Shown: one piece after another, positions 16,107 to 24,780 of the stretch
Layout of the letters: each line of letters starts with the position of its first letter
Position numbering within the stretch: the stretch's first letter is position 1
Position numbers and translations under genes: made by a program
Notes under the pieces: model-generated
Databases searched by the model: none
What the model was told of the DNA's origin: nothing
The model's input: only the letters and a program-made list of their open reading frames with translations
From: an uncultured Sphaerochaeta sp.
GTDB lineage: Bacteria > Spirochaetota > Spirochaetia > Sphaerochaetales > Sphaerochaetaceae
NCBI RefSeq assembly: GCF_963677315.1
Contig: NZ_OY781940.1
Coordinates: forward strand, 248,001-312,000
Direction: 5' to 3'
Length of the DNA stretch: 64,000 nt

Positions 16107-17468
16107 GTGAAACCCATCATTCAGGAAACGGCGTTGGAACCTATGTTCTCCCGCCGTTTCCTGTATACTCTTATTATTCCTCTTATCATCGAGCAAGTGC
16201 TTATGGTCTCCATCGGGATGGCTGACACGGTCATGATTGCATCGGCCGGAGAAAGCGCTGTAAGCGCCATCAGCTTAGTGGATTCAATCACCATTTTGAT
16301 CGTCCAGCTCTTTGCAGCCTTCGCTACCGGCGGAGCAGTGGTTGCAAGCCAATATCTGGGAAACAGGGATAATGCATCGGCCAATGCAGCAGCCAAGCAA
16401 CTGATACTGCTCTCCCTACTTGTTTCAATCTTTCTGCTCATACTCTGCATGCCATTCAGGAGACAGATTATCAGTTTTATCTTTGGATCGATTGAACCAT
16501 CAGTTCTCGAAGGTGGAGCAACCTACTTCATATATATCCTTCTCTCCCTACCCTTTCTCGCTGCATATAACGCATCGGCGGCCTTGTTCCGTTCCATGGG
16601 GAACAGCAAGATCTCACTGTGGGTGAGTCTGGTCATGAATCTGGTGAATGTCGCAGGAAATGCCTACTTCATCTTTGCCCTACATCTGGGTGTAATTGGT
16701 GCAGGTCTAGGCACTTTGCTCAGCCGTATCATTGGTAGTGCGATCATCCTTGCATTACTGACCAATCCAACCAATCAGATCTCAGTGAGAAACTATCGCC
16801 ATTGGTCCCTTCGCTGGGATATGATCAAACGAATCCTGCATATCGGTATCCCCAATGGGATTGAGGGCTCCGTTTTCCAGATTGGAAAACTGCTGGTGCA
16901 AGGATTCATTGCTGCCTTCGGAACAGCGTCCATTGCAGCCAATGCCATTGCAAACTCAGTAGCATCCTTCGTCAATATCCCTGGTGGGGCAATCGGTTTG
17001 GCCTCGATCACCGTTATCGGACAGGCAGTCGGGGCAAAGCGTCCAGACCAGGCAGTCTTCTACGGGAAGAGGCTGCTCTTTGCTGCATATATCGCTATGA
17101 TCATTGTGGCAATCCCTGTCTTCATCTTTGCTCCCAAAATCGTCCTGATCTTCAATCTCTCAGCTGAGGCGACCGAACTTGCATCAAACGTTATTCGCTC
17201 AGCTATGATCTTCAGCTCCCTTCTCTGGCCAACAGCTTTCTCCCTGCCCAATTTCCTGCGCGCCGCAGGAGATGCCAAGTTTACCATGGTTGTGTCGATG
17301 GTGAGTATGTGGGCAAGCAGGGTTGGCATGAGCTACCTTCTGGCAATACTCTTTGGTTGGGGCATCTACGGGGTATGGTTTGGCATGTATATTGACTGGA
17401 TCTTCAGAAGCATCTGTTTCATCACCCGGTTTGCCCGGGGGAAGTGGAAAACCAAGCGTATAATCTAA
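16107..17468 (+). CDS. MATE-family efflux transporter
   Basis: A 453-residue inner-membrane antiporter with 12 hydrophobic helices in two repeats, of the NorM/DinF superfamily. It starts with GTG at 16107 after GGCAAGAGGT. Characteristic stretches are MADTVMIASAGESAVSA in helix 1-2 and the second-half counterpart around AANAIANSVASFVNIPGGAIG. Family members export drugs or metabolites with Na+ or H+ coupling; the substrate cannot be told from sequence. It may be read through from the TrpZ-like gene. Confidence 0.92.
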   Translation: MKPIIQETALEPMFSRRFLYTLIIPLIIEQVLMVSIGMADTVMIASAGESAVSAISLVDSITILIVQLFAAFATGGAVVASQYLGNRDNASANAAAKQLILLSLLVSIFLLILCMPFRRQIISFIFGSIEPSVLEGGATYFIYILLSLPFLAAYNASAALFRSMGNSKISLWVSLVMNLVNVAGNAYFIFALHLGVIGAGLGTLLSRIIGSAIILALLTNPTNQISVRNYRHWSLRWDMIKRILHIGIPNGIEGSVFQIGKLLVQGFIAAFGTASIAANAIANSVASFVNIPGGAIGLASITVIGQAVGAKRPDQAVFYGKRLLFAAYIAMIIVAIPVFIFAPKIVLIFNLSAEATELASNVIRSAMIFSSLLWPTAFSLPNFLRAAGDAKFTMVVSMVSMWASRVGMSYLLAILFGWGIYGVWFGMYIDWIFRSICFITRFARGKWKTKRII

Positions 17469-17519
17469 AACAGCACCTCCAAATGTTTTAAAAAACTTTG
17501 TTCAAAGAACATCTTTCTC

Positions 17520-17570
17520 TTTACAAATACCAAAAAGGTATTATCATGATACATGAACGTGCCCGGGCAC
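17520..17570 (+). promoter_or_regulatory. Promoter and palindromic operator of the sugar importer
   Basis: TTTACA at 17520-17525, 16-base spacer, TATCAT at 17542-17547, then a perfect 12-base palindrome GTGCCCGGGCAC at 17559-17570 covering the predicted start-site region. The central CG and position fit a LacI-type operator, and a LacI regulator ends this gene cluster (inference). Confidence 0.55.
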
Positions 17571-17676
17571 TACGCAGGAAATTATATATTTTGCTTGAAT
17601 ACCCCTGCTCTAGTACTACGTATACCCTCCACAGCTTATGCATATCACTGGAGAAATCCAGATAAAGGAGTTGTAT

Positions 17677-18756
17677 ATGAAAAAGTGTGTCAGTGTGCTC
17701 ATGATTGTGTTGCTCGTTGCAACATCTCTCTTCGCCGCCGGAACAAAAGAACAAAGCGGAGCCGCCAAAATTGGTGTCTCAATGCCCACCCAGAGCCTTC
17801 AACGCTGGAACCAGGATGGATCCAACATGAAGCAGCAACTCGAAGCTGCAGGCTATCAGGTTGATCTGCAGTATGCAGGGGATAATGATATCCCAACACA
17901 GGTAGCACAACTCGAGAACATGATTGTCACTGGATGTGATGTACTCGTTATCGCCTCCATTGACGGCTCAGCTCTCACTGAGGTACTCAAGCAGGCAAAG
18001 GATAATGACATTGAAGTCATCGCCTATGACCGTTTGATTATGAACAGTGATGCAGTCACCTATTATGCGACCTTTGACAACTTCAAGGTTGGGACAATCC
18101 AGGGAGAGTTCATTCGTGATGCTCTTAAGCTGGACAGCACGAAAGGCCCCTACTACATTGAACTGTTCACCGGTTCCCCTGATGACAACAACATCAATTT
18201 CTTCTTTGGTGGTGCCATGTCAATCCTGGAGCCATACATCAAGAGCGGCAAGCTTGTCGTTCCTTCCGGACAGACCAGCAAGGCTCAGGTGGCAACATTG
18301 AACTGGTCAACAGAGGAAGCCCAGAAGCGCATGGAGAACCTCATCACTGCAAATGGATACGGCCCGAACGGGAAACGCCTCGATGCAGTCTATTCCTCCA
18401 ATGACTCTGTAGCGAACGGAATCACCAATGCCTTGGTAGCTGCAGGCTACACCAAGGACAACTTCCCGATTATCACTGGTCAGGATTGTGACAAGCCAGC
18501 TGTCAAGAACATGTTGCAGGGCTTACAAGCAATGTCAATTTTCAAGGACACCCGCACCTTGGCAAGCAAGGTTGTGGAAATGGTCAATGCCATCGTAAAG
18601 GGTGAGGAAGTCGATGTGAACGACACCACCACCTACGACAATGGTACTGGCGTCATCCCGTCCTACCTCTGTGAACCTGTGTTTGCAACGGTGGACAACT
18701 ACAAGGAACTGTTGATCGACAGCGGTTACTATTCCGAAGCCGACATTCAGGTCTGA
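17677..18756 (+). CDS. chvE: Multiple-sugar-binding periplasmic protein, ChvE-like
   Basis: A 359-residue periplasmic binding protein (Peripla_BP_4) for monosaccharides. The signal peptide ends LFAAG; there is no lipobox cysteine. GVSMPTQSLQRWNQDG, VIASIDGSALTEVL, DRLIMNSDAVTYYATFDN and SSNDSVANGI match the ChvE/xylose-binding type. ATG at 17677 has AAAGGAG. It is the first gene of a CUT2 importer, followed by a hairpin and then the ATPase gene. The exact sugar (xylose, arabinose, galactose or glucose) is not shown. Confidence 0.92.
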   Translation: MKKCVSVLMIVLLVATSLFAAGTKEQSGAAKIGVSMPTQSLQRWNQDGSNMKQQLEAAGYQVDLQYAGDNDIPTQVAQLENMIVTGCDVLVIASIDGSALTEVLKQAKDNDIEVIAYDRLIMNSDAVTYYATFDNFKVGTIQGEFIRDALKLDSTKGPYYIELFTGSPDDNNINFFFGGAMSILEPYIKSGKLVVPSGQTSKAQVATLNWSTEEAQKRMENLITANGYGPNGKRLDAVYSSNDSVANGITNALVAAGYTKDNFPIITGQDCDKPAVKNMLQGLQAMSIFKDTRTLASKVVEMVNAIVKGEEVDVNDTTTYDNGTGVIPSYLCEPVFATVDNYKELLIDSGYYSEADIQV

Positions 18757-18770
18757 CCTTTTCTGAAAGA

Positions 18771-18794
18771 GGCGGGTAGCATTAGTTGCCCGCC
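18771..18794 (+). repeat. GC-rich hairpin between binding protein and ATPase genes
   Basis: GGCGGG pairs with CCCGCC across a 12-base loop, 15 bases after the chvE stop. There is no U-tract, so it is more likely a processing or stability element than a full terminator. Confidence 0.6.
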
Positions 18795-18810
18795 TTCTTG
18801 GAGGATAATT

Positions 18811-20355
18811 TTGGATACCCTACTCTTAGAAATGAAACACATCACCAAGCTTTTCCCTGGGGTAAAAGCCTTGGATGACGTCAACCTTGATGTCAGACAA
18901 GGTGAAATCCACGCAATTGTAGGAGAAAACGGAGCTGGTAAATCTACACTGATGAACATTCTCAGTGGGGTGTACCCTTCTGGCTCTTTTGAAGGAGAAA
19001 TCCTCATTCACGGGGAATCCTGCCATTTTCATACCATCAGGGAGAGTGAGCAGAAAGGGATTGCCATCATCCATCAGGAGCTTGCCCTCGTCCCCTATCT
19101 TACCATCGGTGAGAACATGTTTCTGGGGAATGAGAGAGGCTCCTACTTCCGTATTGATTGGGATAAAACGTACAACAGAGCAGATGAACTGCTTTCCATG
19201 GTCGGACTCGAGGAATCTTCCAAGATTGCCATCAAGGATATCGGGGTGGGCAAGCAACAGTTGGTTGAAATAGCCAAGGCACTCGCAAAGAACGTCAAAG
19301 TACTGATTCTCGACGAACCAACCGCTTCACTCAATGACTCTGATGCCAAAAAATTACTCGACCTCTTGCTGCAATTCAAAGAGAGGGGAATGACCAGTAT
19401 CCTTATCTCACACAAACTCAACGAGGTCTCCTATGTTGCCGATAGGATTACCGTCATCCGTGATGGTCAGGTTATCACCACCATGGACAAGCATGAGAAA
19501 GCATTCAATGAGAATGAGATCATCAAGGCAATGGTCGGTCGAAGTATTGAAGACCGATTCCCAAAACGGAACACAACAATCGGAGAGGTCAGTCTTGAGG
19601 TAGAGCATTGGAATGTCTACAACCCGCTCAACCCAGGGAAAAAGATCTGTGACGATATCAATATCAAACTCCATAGAGGAGAGGTGGTAGGAATCAGCGG
19701 CCTGATGGGTGCAGGCAGAACAGAGTTTGCCATGAGCCTGTTTGGGAAGAGCTATGGGCAGGACATAAGCGGAACCATCCGCGTCAATGGAAAGGAAGTT
19801 CATCTGAACACCGTTCAACAGGCAATCGAAAACAAGATTGCCTATGTGACCGAAGACCGCAAGACCAATGGCCTTATTCTTTCCAAACCCATCATGGAGA
19901 ACACCACCCTTGCGAACCTGGAGTCGATCAGCAACCACCAGATCATAGATCCAGACCTGGAAATCCAGGTATCCAAGAACATGGTGGCAAAGATTGGTAC
20001 GAAATGTTCTTCGGTATTTGAAGAGGTCAACAACCTCTCGGGAGGCAATCAACAGAAGGTATTGCTGGGTAAATGGATTTTTACCGAACCAGATATACTC
20101 ATGCTTGATGAGCCAACAAGAGGAATTGATGTAGGTGCAAAATATGAAATCTACACCATCATCAACCAACTGGCTGAAGAAGGGAAGTCCATCCTCGTCA
20201 TCTCTTCCGAAATGCCTGAGATCCTCGGTATCTGTGACCGAATCTATGTACTCAGTGAAGGAAGAATTGTGGGGGAGATGCTTGGCTCTGAAGCGAGTCA
20301 GGAAGCAATTATGACGTGTATTATCCAGAACCAGAAAGGAGCAAGAACATCATGA
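18811..20355 (+). CDS. gguA: Sugar ABC transporter ATP-binding protein, GguA/MmsA-like
   Basis: Double-cassette CUT2 ATPase of 514 residues. The first Walker A is GENGAGKST (about 38-46) with LILDEPTASL as Walker B. The second half has the degenerate P-loop GLMGAGRTE, the signature LSGGNQQKV and Walker B LMLDEPTRGID. The start is TTG at 18811 with GGAGG 6 bases upstream; no in-frame ATG has a comparable ribosome-binding site. Its TGA overlaps the permease ATG by 4 bases. It powers import of the ChvE-bound sugar. Confidence 0.94.
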   Translation: MDTLLLEMKHITKLFPGVKALDDVNLDVRQGEIHAIVGENGAGKSTLMNILSGVYPSGSFEGEILIHGESCHFHTIRESEQKGIAIIHQELALVPYLTIGENMFLGNERGSYFRIDWDKTYNRADELLSMVGLEESSKIAIKDIGVGKQQLVEIAKALAKNVKVLILDEPTASLNDSDAKKLLDLLLQFKERGMTSILISHKLNEVSYVADRITVIRDGQVITTMDKHEKAFNENEIIKAMVGRSIEDRFPKRNTTIGEVSLEVEHWNVYNPLNPGKKICDDINIKLHRGEVVGISGLMGAGRTEFAMSLFGKSYGQDISGTIRVNGKEVHLNTVQQAIENKIAYVTEDRKTNGLILSKPIMENTTLANLESISNHQIIDPDLEIQVSKNMVAKIGTKCSSVFEEVNNLSGGNQQKVLLGKWIFTEPDILMLDEPTRGIDVGAKYEIYTIINQLAEEGKSILVISSEMPEILGICDRIYVLSEGRIVGEMLGSEASQEAIMTCIIQNQKGARTS

Positions 20356-21533
20356 GACATAGCCTCGGGATCAAGGAATCTATGAAGAAGAATTCCATGC
20401 TTTTAGTCCTCATCGCAACAATGATTCTCTTCAATGGCTTGATCAGCGCCAGTGGGAGAGGTTCCCTTTTCGTCCCAGCAAACATCTCGAACCTCATCAG
20501 CCAGAACTCTTACGTAGTCATTCTGGCAACAGGTATGTTGCTCTGTATCCTTACCGGTGGAAACATTGACCTTTCAGTGGGTTCTGTCGTTGCCTTGGTT
20601 GGAGCTTTGGCCGGAACCTTGATCGTGAATCTAGGTTGGAATATATACATATCCATCTTTATCTGCCTACTCACGGGACTTGCAATCGGGGCGTGGCAAG
20701 GGTTCTGGATCGCCTATGTACGGATTCCTCCCTTTATCACCACCTTGGCGGGAATGCTGCTCTGGAGAGGGGTTGCCTTGCTTATTCTCAACGGGCTGAC
20801 CATCTCCCCCTTCCCGGAAGAGTATCTGAATTATTTCAATAGCTTCCTGCCAAACACTGATGACAAGGCTAAGGTATTTGCCATCACATTCATCATTGGT
20901 GTCATCATCTGCTTGATCGTCATAGCATATACGCTGTTCAATCGACAGACCAAGAAGAAAAAGGGGTATCAGATTGAACCCCTGGCATTTACCATCGCAC
21001 GAATCATTTTCCTCTCTGCAGCCATTCTCCTGATAGCAAGCTTGCTTGGTCAGCATAAAGGGATCCCCGTTGTCCTGATCCTGCTTGCAGTAATCGTACT
21101 AGGATATAGCTACTTCACTTCTCGCAGTGTCCCAGGAAGGCATCTCTATGCATTGGGCGGTAATGAGAAGGCAGCAAAACTCTCAGGTATCAATACCAAT
21201 CGGGTACTCTTCTTTGCTTATGCAAATATGGGCTTTCTTGCCGGTGTAGCTGCCCTGGTTGGAGTGGCTCGGTTCAACTCTGCAGCCCCGACAGCAGGGA
21301 CAAACTATGAACTCGATGCAATTGGAGCTTGTTTCATCGGAGGAGCTTCAGCATACGGTGGAACAGGGACCGTTGGTGGAGCAATCATCGGCGCTATCTT
21401 CATGGGTGTTTTGAACAACGGTATGTCGATACTTGGAATTGATGCTAACTGGCAGAAAGCCGTCAAGGGTATCGTTGTTCTTGCTGCTGTGGTATTTGAT
21501 GTTTTAAGCAAAAAGCGGGTAAAATCCAGCTGA
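20352..21533 (+). CDS. gguB: Sugar ABC transporter permease, GguB/MmsB-like
   Basis: CUT2 permease of 393 residues with about 10 membrane helices. GGNIDLSVGSVVALVGALAG and GGNEKAAKLSGIN are hallmark segments of this family. The longer-than-RbsC length, with an extra hydrophobic pair around residues 175-260, is typical of GguB. The ATG at 20352 lies in the ATPase end as ATGA, with AAAGGAG upstream. Confidence 0.94.
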   Translation: MRHSLGIKESMKKNSMLLVLIATMILFNGLISASGRGSLFVPANISNLISQNSYVVILATGMLLCILTGGNIDLSVGSVVALVGALAGTLIVNLGWNIYISIFICLLTGLAIGAWQGFWIAYVRIPPFITTLAGMLLWRGVALLILNGLTISPFPEEYLNYFNSFLPNTDDKAKVFAITFIIGVIICLIVIAYTLFNRQTKKKKGYQIEPLAFTIARIIFLSAAILLIASLLGQHKGIPVVLILLAVIVLGYSYFTSRSVPGRHLYALGGNEKAAKLSGINTNRVLFFAYANMGFLAGVAALVGVARFNSAAPTAGTNYELDAIGACFIGGASAYGGTGTVGGAIIGAIFMGVLNNGMSILGIDANWQKAVKGIVVLAAVVFDVLSKKRVKSS

Positions 21534-21585
21534 GGACACTTGCGCATGCAACGTTGTCAGCATATCCTCATGCAAAAGGACTACC

Positions 21586-22614
21586 ATGGCTGTTACAATT
21601 AGAGATATCGCAAAAGAGGCAGGAGTATCGAGAGGAACCGTCGATCGGGTTCTCCATAAACGTAAAGGGGTGAATGAAGAGGTTGCAAAACGGGTGCAGG
21701 CTATCGCAGATGAGATGGGATTCACCCCCAACCTTGCAGGAAAAGTACTTGCAAGAAGGAAACAGCCTCTAAGAATTGGGTGTCTTTTGCCAAGTATAGG
21801 CAATCCATTCTTTGACGATGTCATCGCAGGCTTTCGCCAAGCAGAACGTGAGCTGAGTGACTTTGGCGTAATCCTGGATATAATCCAGATCAAATCATTC
21901 GATCTCGATGTACACCTGAAAGAGCTCAAGCATCTGGAAGCAAAGCACTATGATGGAGTCTGTGTTACAACCCTTGATGTACAGCCAGTGATTGAGGCTA
22001 TCGACAGGATTGCAGAAAGCGGAACCACAGTGGTGACGGTCAATACTGATATTGATAGCTCACACCGTCTTTTTTATGTGGGACCAGATTACTATCTGGA
22101 AGGTAAAACAGCCAGCGGTCTCTTACAGTTATGTGGAAAGACCCAGAAACGGATCCTTATCGTTACCGGTTCCTTCAACATGAAAGGCCACCAAGAGCGT
22201 ATCAGGGGATTCATCGAAGGGCTGCAGGAACATGGTGCGGACTACGTTGTGGTGGATACCGTGGAAAGTCTTGACGATGACACCATCGGCTATGAGCGAA
22301 CGCGTTCCTGTCTGGAACAGTATAAGGACATCAACAGCATGTATCTAACAGCTGCTGGTGTACAAGGTGCCTGCCAAGCGGTCAAGGACCTTGGTATACA
22401 GGATAAACTGAGAACCTTCAGTTTTGATGATGTCCCAGTAACCAGGTCTCTGGTTAAGGAAGGGGTCATCACATTTACCATCTGCCAGCAACCCGAACGG
22501 CAGGGTTATGATGCCATCCAAAAACTGTTCACCCACTTGATGAACCAGCAAGACCCCATTATTGACACCATCACCCAGACCATCATCAAGATACGGGAGA
22601 ACATTGAGGAGTAG
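21586..22614 (+). CDS. LacI-family transcriptional regulator
   Basis: A 342-residue repressor-type regulator. An N-terminal helix-turn-helix (VTIRDIAKEAGVSRGTVDRVLHKR) is followed by a periplasmic-binding-like effector domain (RIGCLLPSIGNPFFDDVIAGF, then VTVNTDIDSSHRLFYVG). This effector type usually binds pentoses or other monosaccharides. It lies 52 bases after the permease and probably senses the sugar imported by ChvE-GguAB and binds the palindrome at 17559. The ATG has AAAGGA upstream. The stop is one base from the convergent rsfS stop. Confidence 0.92.
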   Translation: MAVTIRDIAKEAGVSRGTVDRVLHKRKGVNEEVAKRVQAIADEMGFTPNLAGKVLARRKQPLRIGCLLPSIGNPFFDDVIAGFRQAERELSDFGVILDIIQIKSFDLDVHLKELKHLEAKHYDGVCVTTLDVQPVIEAIDRIAESGTTVVTVNTDIDSSHRLFYVGPDYYLEGKTASGLLQLCGKTQKRILIVTGSFNMKGHQERIRGFIEGLQEHGADYVVVDTVESLDDDTIGYERTRSCLEQYKDINSMYLTAAGVQGACQAVKDLGIQDKLRTFSFDDVPVTRSLVKEGVITFTICQQPERQGYDAIQKLFTHLMNQQDPIIDTITQTIIKIRENIEE

Positions 22615-22615
22615 T

Positions 22616-22972
22616 CTACTCCTCCTGTTCTTCTTCTTTTTCTCTCTTCTGCCAGAGTCTCTCGAGGGAATAGAAATCCCTAAGCTCACTGCTCATCAAG
22701 TGAATGATGATATCACCACAATCGATCAACTCCCAACCATCACCTGCAGGCTTCTTGTGCCGGTTGGTCACTTCCAATCCCAGGTCATTCAAAGCACCCC
22801 AGAGTTCGTGGGTTACACCACGTAGATGCCCCACACTGCTTACTGTTGCAATGATGAAGCAGTCTGCCCATGAGCACTCCTGCGTTACATCGAGGATGTT
22901 TACATCCTTACACTTATGATCTTCCAGAAACTGGCCAATAGTATTCGCATTGGCCTGTACCAAATCATTCAT
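22616..22972 (-). CDS. rsfS: Ribosomal silencing factor RsfS
   Basis: A 118-residue RsfS/Iojap protein that binds ribosomal protein L14 and blocks subunit joining during starvation. DVTQECSWADCFIIATVSS and GDGWELIDCGDIIIHLM are family signatures. It ends in an unusually acidic, Glu-rich tail (KREKEEEQEE). It is the last gene of obg-nadD-yqeK-lipoprotein-rsfS, a common neighbourhood. The ATG follows GTAGGAG. Confidence 0.94.
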   Translation of the reverse strand: MNDLVQANANTIGQFLEDHKCKDVNILDVTQECSWADCFIIATVSSVGHLRGVTHELWGALNDLGLEVTNRHKKPAGDGWELIDCGDIIIHLMSSELRDFYSLERLWQKREKEEEQEE

Positions 22973-23007
22973 TCCTACAAACTCCTACGTTTCGTTCTTT
23001 ACACGTT

Positions 23008-23583
23008 TTATCGTGCAGTCTGAATCTGTTCAAGATACAGACCCATATGGCTTTTCAGTTGCTGCCAATCAACAACTATTTCTTCTTCCAGCACACTTCT
23101 CAAATCATACACACGAAATTGTTCCATCTGTTGCAACAACGAGAAGGGATCCAAGCCAGGACAGGTGGTGGAAAGTGTATCTGCCAAACCAGATTTCCTC
23201 AAGTAGGGAGCGCCTGCTTTCAGTGCTTCCAACCGAGCCTGCCCATCCACCTCCTCGCGTGTATAATCGGTAGTATCGACGACCAGTGTGGTCAAGAGAG
23301 CCCGAATCCTGGATAGCTCTTCTCCTTGCCCTTCCACTACGATCAATGGATCAAATCCCCCAAGCTCCATCAGCACCCTTGAGGGAGGGCTACCGCTCGT
23401 GTCAGCCTGGTTTCTAACCACAGACCAAGGCAAGATTACAAGGAACAGCGTTCCCTCTTCCTCGAATGCAATCAAGGCCACCTCATCCTCGAACAATCCG
23501 TAATATGCCTCGGATGAATCATGCGCGCATCCAGTAAACAAGAGAACAACCAGGCTGAACAGAAGCACCACTGTTCTTCTCAC
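23008..23583 (-). CDS. Lipoprotein of unknown function at the usual LytR-CpsA-Psr position
   Basis: A 191-residue predicted lipoprotein. The start is GTG at 23583, overlapping the yqeK stop as GTGA, with AAGGTGG upstream. The mature N terminus follows VVLLFSLVVLLFTGCAH, a good lipobox. Longer upstream extensions of the frame lie inside yqeK and are not credible. The body has FLVILPWSVV and LMELGGFDPLIVVEG stretches but no family I can name. In other spirochaetes a LytR-CpsA-Psr protein sits between yqeK and rsfS (recalled knowledge); this could be a reduced version or a replacement. Confidence 0.75.
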   Translation of the reverse strand: MRRTVVLLFSLVVLLFTGCAHDSSEAYYGLFEDEVALIAFEEEGTLFLVILPWSVVRNQADTSGSPPSRVLMELGGFDPLIVVEGQGEELSRIRALLTTLVVDTTDYTREEVDGQARLEALKAGAPYLRKSGLADTLSTTCPGLDPFSLLQQMEQFRVYDLRSVLEEEIVVDWQQLKSHMGLYLEQIQTAR

Positions 23584-24164
23584 AGTTTTCCACCTTCCTG
23601 GAGAAATTGAAGCAACTCCATCCCTGATTGGGTGACTGTCTTTCCCTTGGCAAGCAAATGTGCACGTTCTGCTTCCAATATCCTGATACATAAGGCCTCA
23701 AGTGTCGGCTCAGCAAGCAATGATGCCCGCCTTTCATCATCCAGATGCATCCTATTCGGTTCAATATAGTCAGAGATGTAGAGAAGCAACCCCATTCTTC
23801 CCATGTATATGCTTCCGATTGTATGATAGCGAACAGCAATACAGAGTTGTCTGGAAAAGCCTCGCTCCTGTAGCAGAGCTGCTCCTACGGGAGCGTGCAA
23901 CAAAACAGCGCAACCCTTCTCTTCGCTCTCCAATGGCAGATGATGCTCATCAGCAAATTGGGTAAGCGCCTCGGCATTCCAATCCCGTGCAATATCATGC
24001 ATCAAACCACATTGGTAGAGTTCCCTCTCATCAATGGTCTCATGATATCTATGCTGAAGCCGCACACAGGTTTCCCCTACAGCTACACTATGCTGGTATC
24101 GCTTGGCAGACAATGTTTCTGACAGTTCTTGCTCAAGTACGGTAGAGTCGAAATGACTCGACAT
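23580..24164 (-). CDS. yqeK: HD-domain hydrolase YqeK (bis(5'-nucleosyl)-tetraphosphatase, symmetrical)
   Basis: A 194-residue HD-domain protein of the YqeK family, which cleaves Ap4A to two ADP. KRYQHSVAVGETC supplies the first His, LMHDIARDW the HD pair, and LLHAPVGAAL and VRYHTIG further ligands. It overlaps the nadD end by 32 bases and has its own GAGGAGG site. The nadD-yqeK pairing is conserved widely in bacteria and supports the call. Confidence 0.92.
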   Translation of the reverse strand: MSSHFDSTVLEQELSETLSAKRYQHSVAVGETCVRLQHRYHETIDERELYQCGLMHDIARDWNAEALTQFADEHHLPLESEEKGCAVLLHAPVGAALLQERGFSRQLCIAVRYHTIGSIYMGRMGLLLYISDYIEPNRMHLDDERRASLLAEPTLEALCIRILEAERAHLLAKGKTVTQSGMELLQFLQEGGKL

Positions 24165-24771
24165 AGTGAGCTACCTCCTCAGGCATCAGCTGTAAAATAT
24201 GTTCTGGCAATGAATCCTTTTCTCCAAGTATCCCCGCTGCTTCCCGTATCTGGGTTGAACTATCTTCCACCCGGGGATTCTCGAGATACACAAGATCTGC
24301 GGCAAGATCACTGAAGGGAGCATTCTCCCCTTCCCGTCTGATGACCACAAAGGTCACCAGCTCCTTAAGCTGCTCATAGGCATGCCACTTCTGTAGATCA
24401 CCGAGGAGATCATCCCCCATGACCACTGCAAGCCGTCCCTTGATATTGTACTGGAGATACAGATGCTTGACGGTATCATAGGTGTAGGATATTCCGCCGC
24501 GATTGATCTCACAGTCATCAACGATGAATTCCATCTCAGGGTCCTCAGGATAGAGACCAGAATATGCAGCAAAACCCAAACGGAGCATCTTCATCCTGTG
24601 TTCTGCAGACGCTGGACTAGCATCCCGTTTGAAGTTGTTTTGAGCAACCGGGACAAAGATGAATCGTCTATATGCAGTGGAGGATGCCACCGTATGTACC
24701 AAGTGCAGGTGTCCGAGATGGACAGGGTCGAAACTGCCTCCCACGAGGGCCGTGGGTACTGCTTCTGCCAA
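24133..24771 (-). CDS. nadD: Nicotinate-nucleotide adenylyltransferase
   Basis: Makes deamido-NAD from nicotinate mononucleotide and ATP. The 212 residues include the nucleotidyltransferase motif GGSFDPVHLGHL near residues 11-22 and SSTQIRE near the C terminus, corresponding to ISSTxIR. The start is TTG at 24771 with AGGAGG, 9 bases after the obg stop. Length and order are typical. Confidence 0.94.
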   Translation of the reverse strand: MAEAVPTALVGGSFDPVHLGHLHLVHTVASSTAYRRFIFVPVAQNNFKRDASPASAEHRMKMLRLGFAAYSGLYPEDPEMEFIVDDCEINRGGISYTYDTVKHLYLQYNIKGRLAVVMGDDLLGDLQKWHAYEQLKELVTFVVIRREGENAPFSDLAADLVYLENPRVEDSSTQIREAAGILGEKDSLPEHILQLMPEEVAHYVESFRLYRT

Positions 24772-24780
24772 GGGTTCCTC

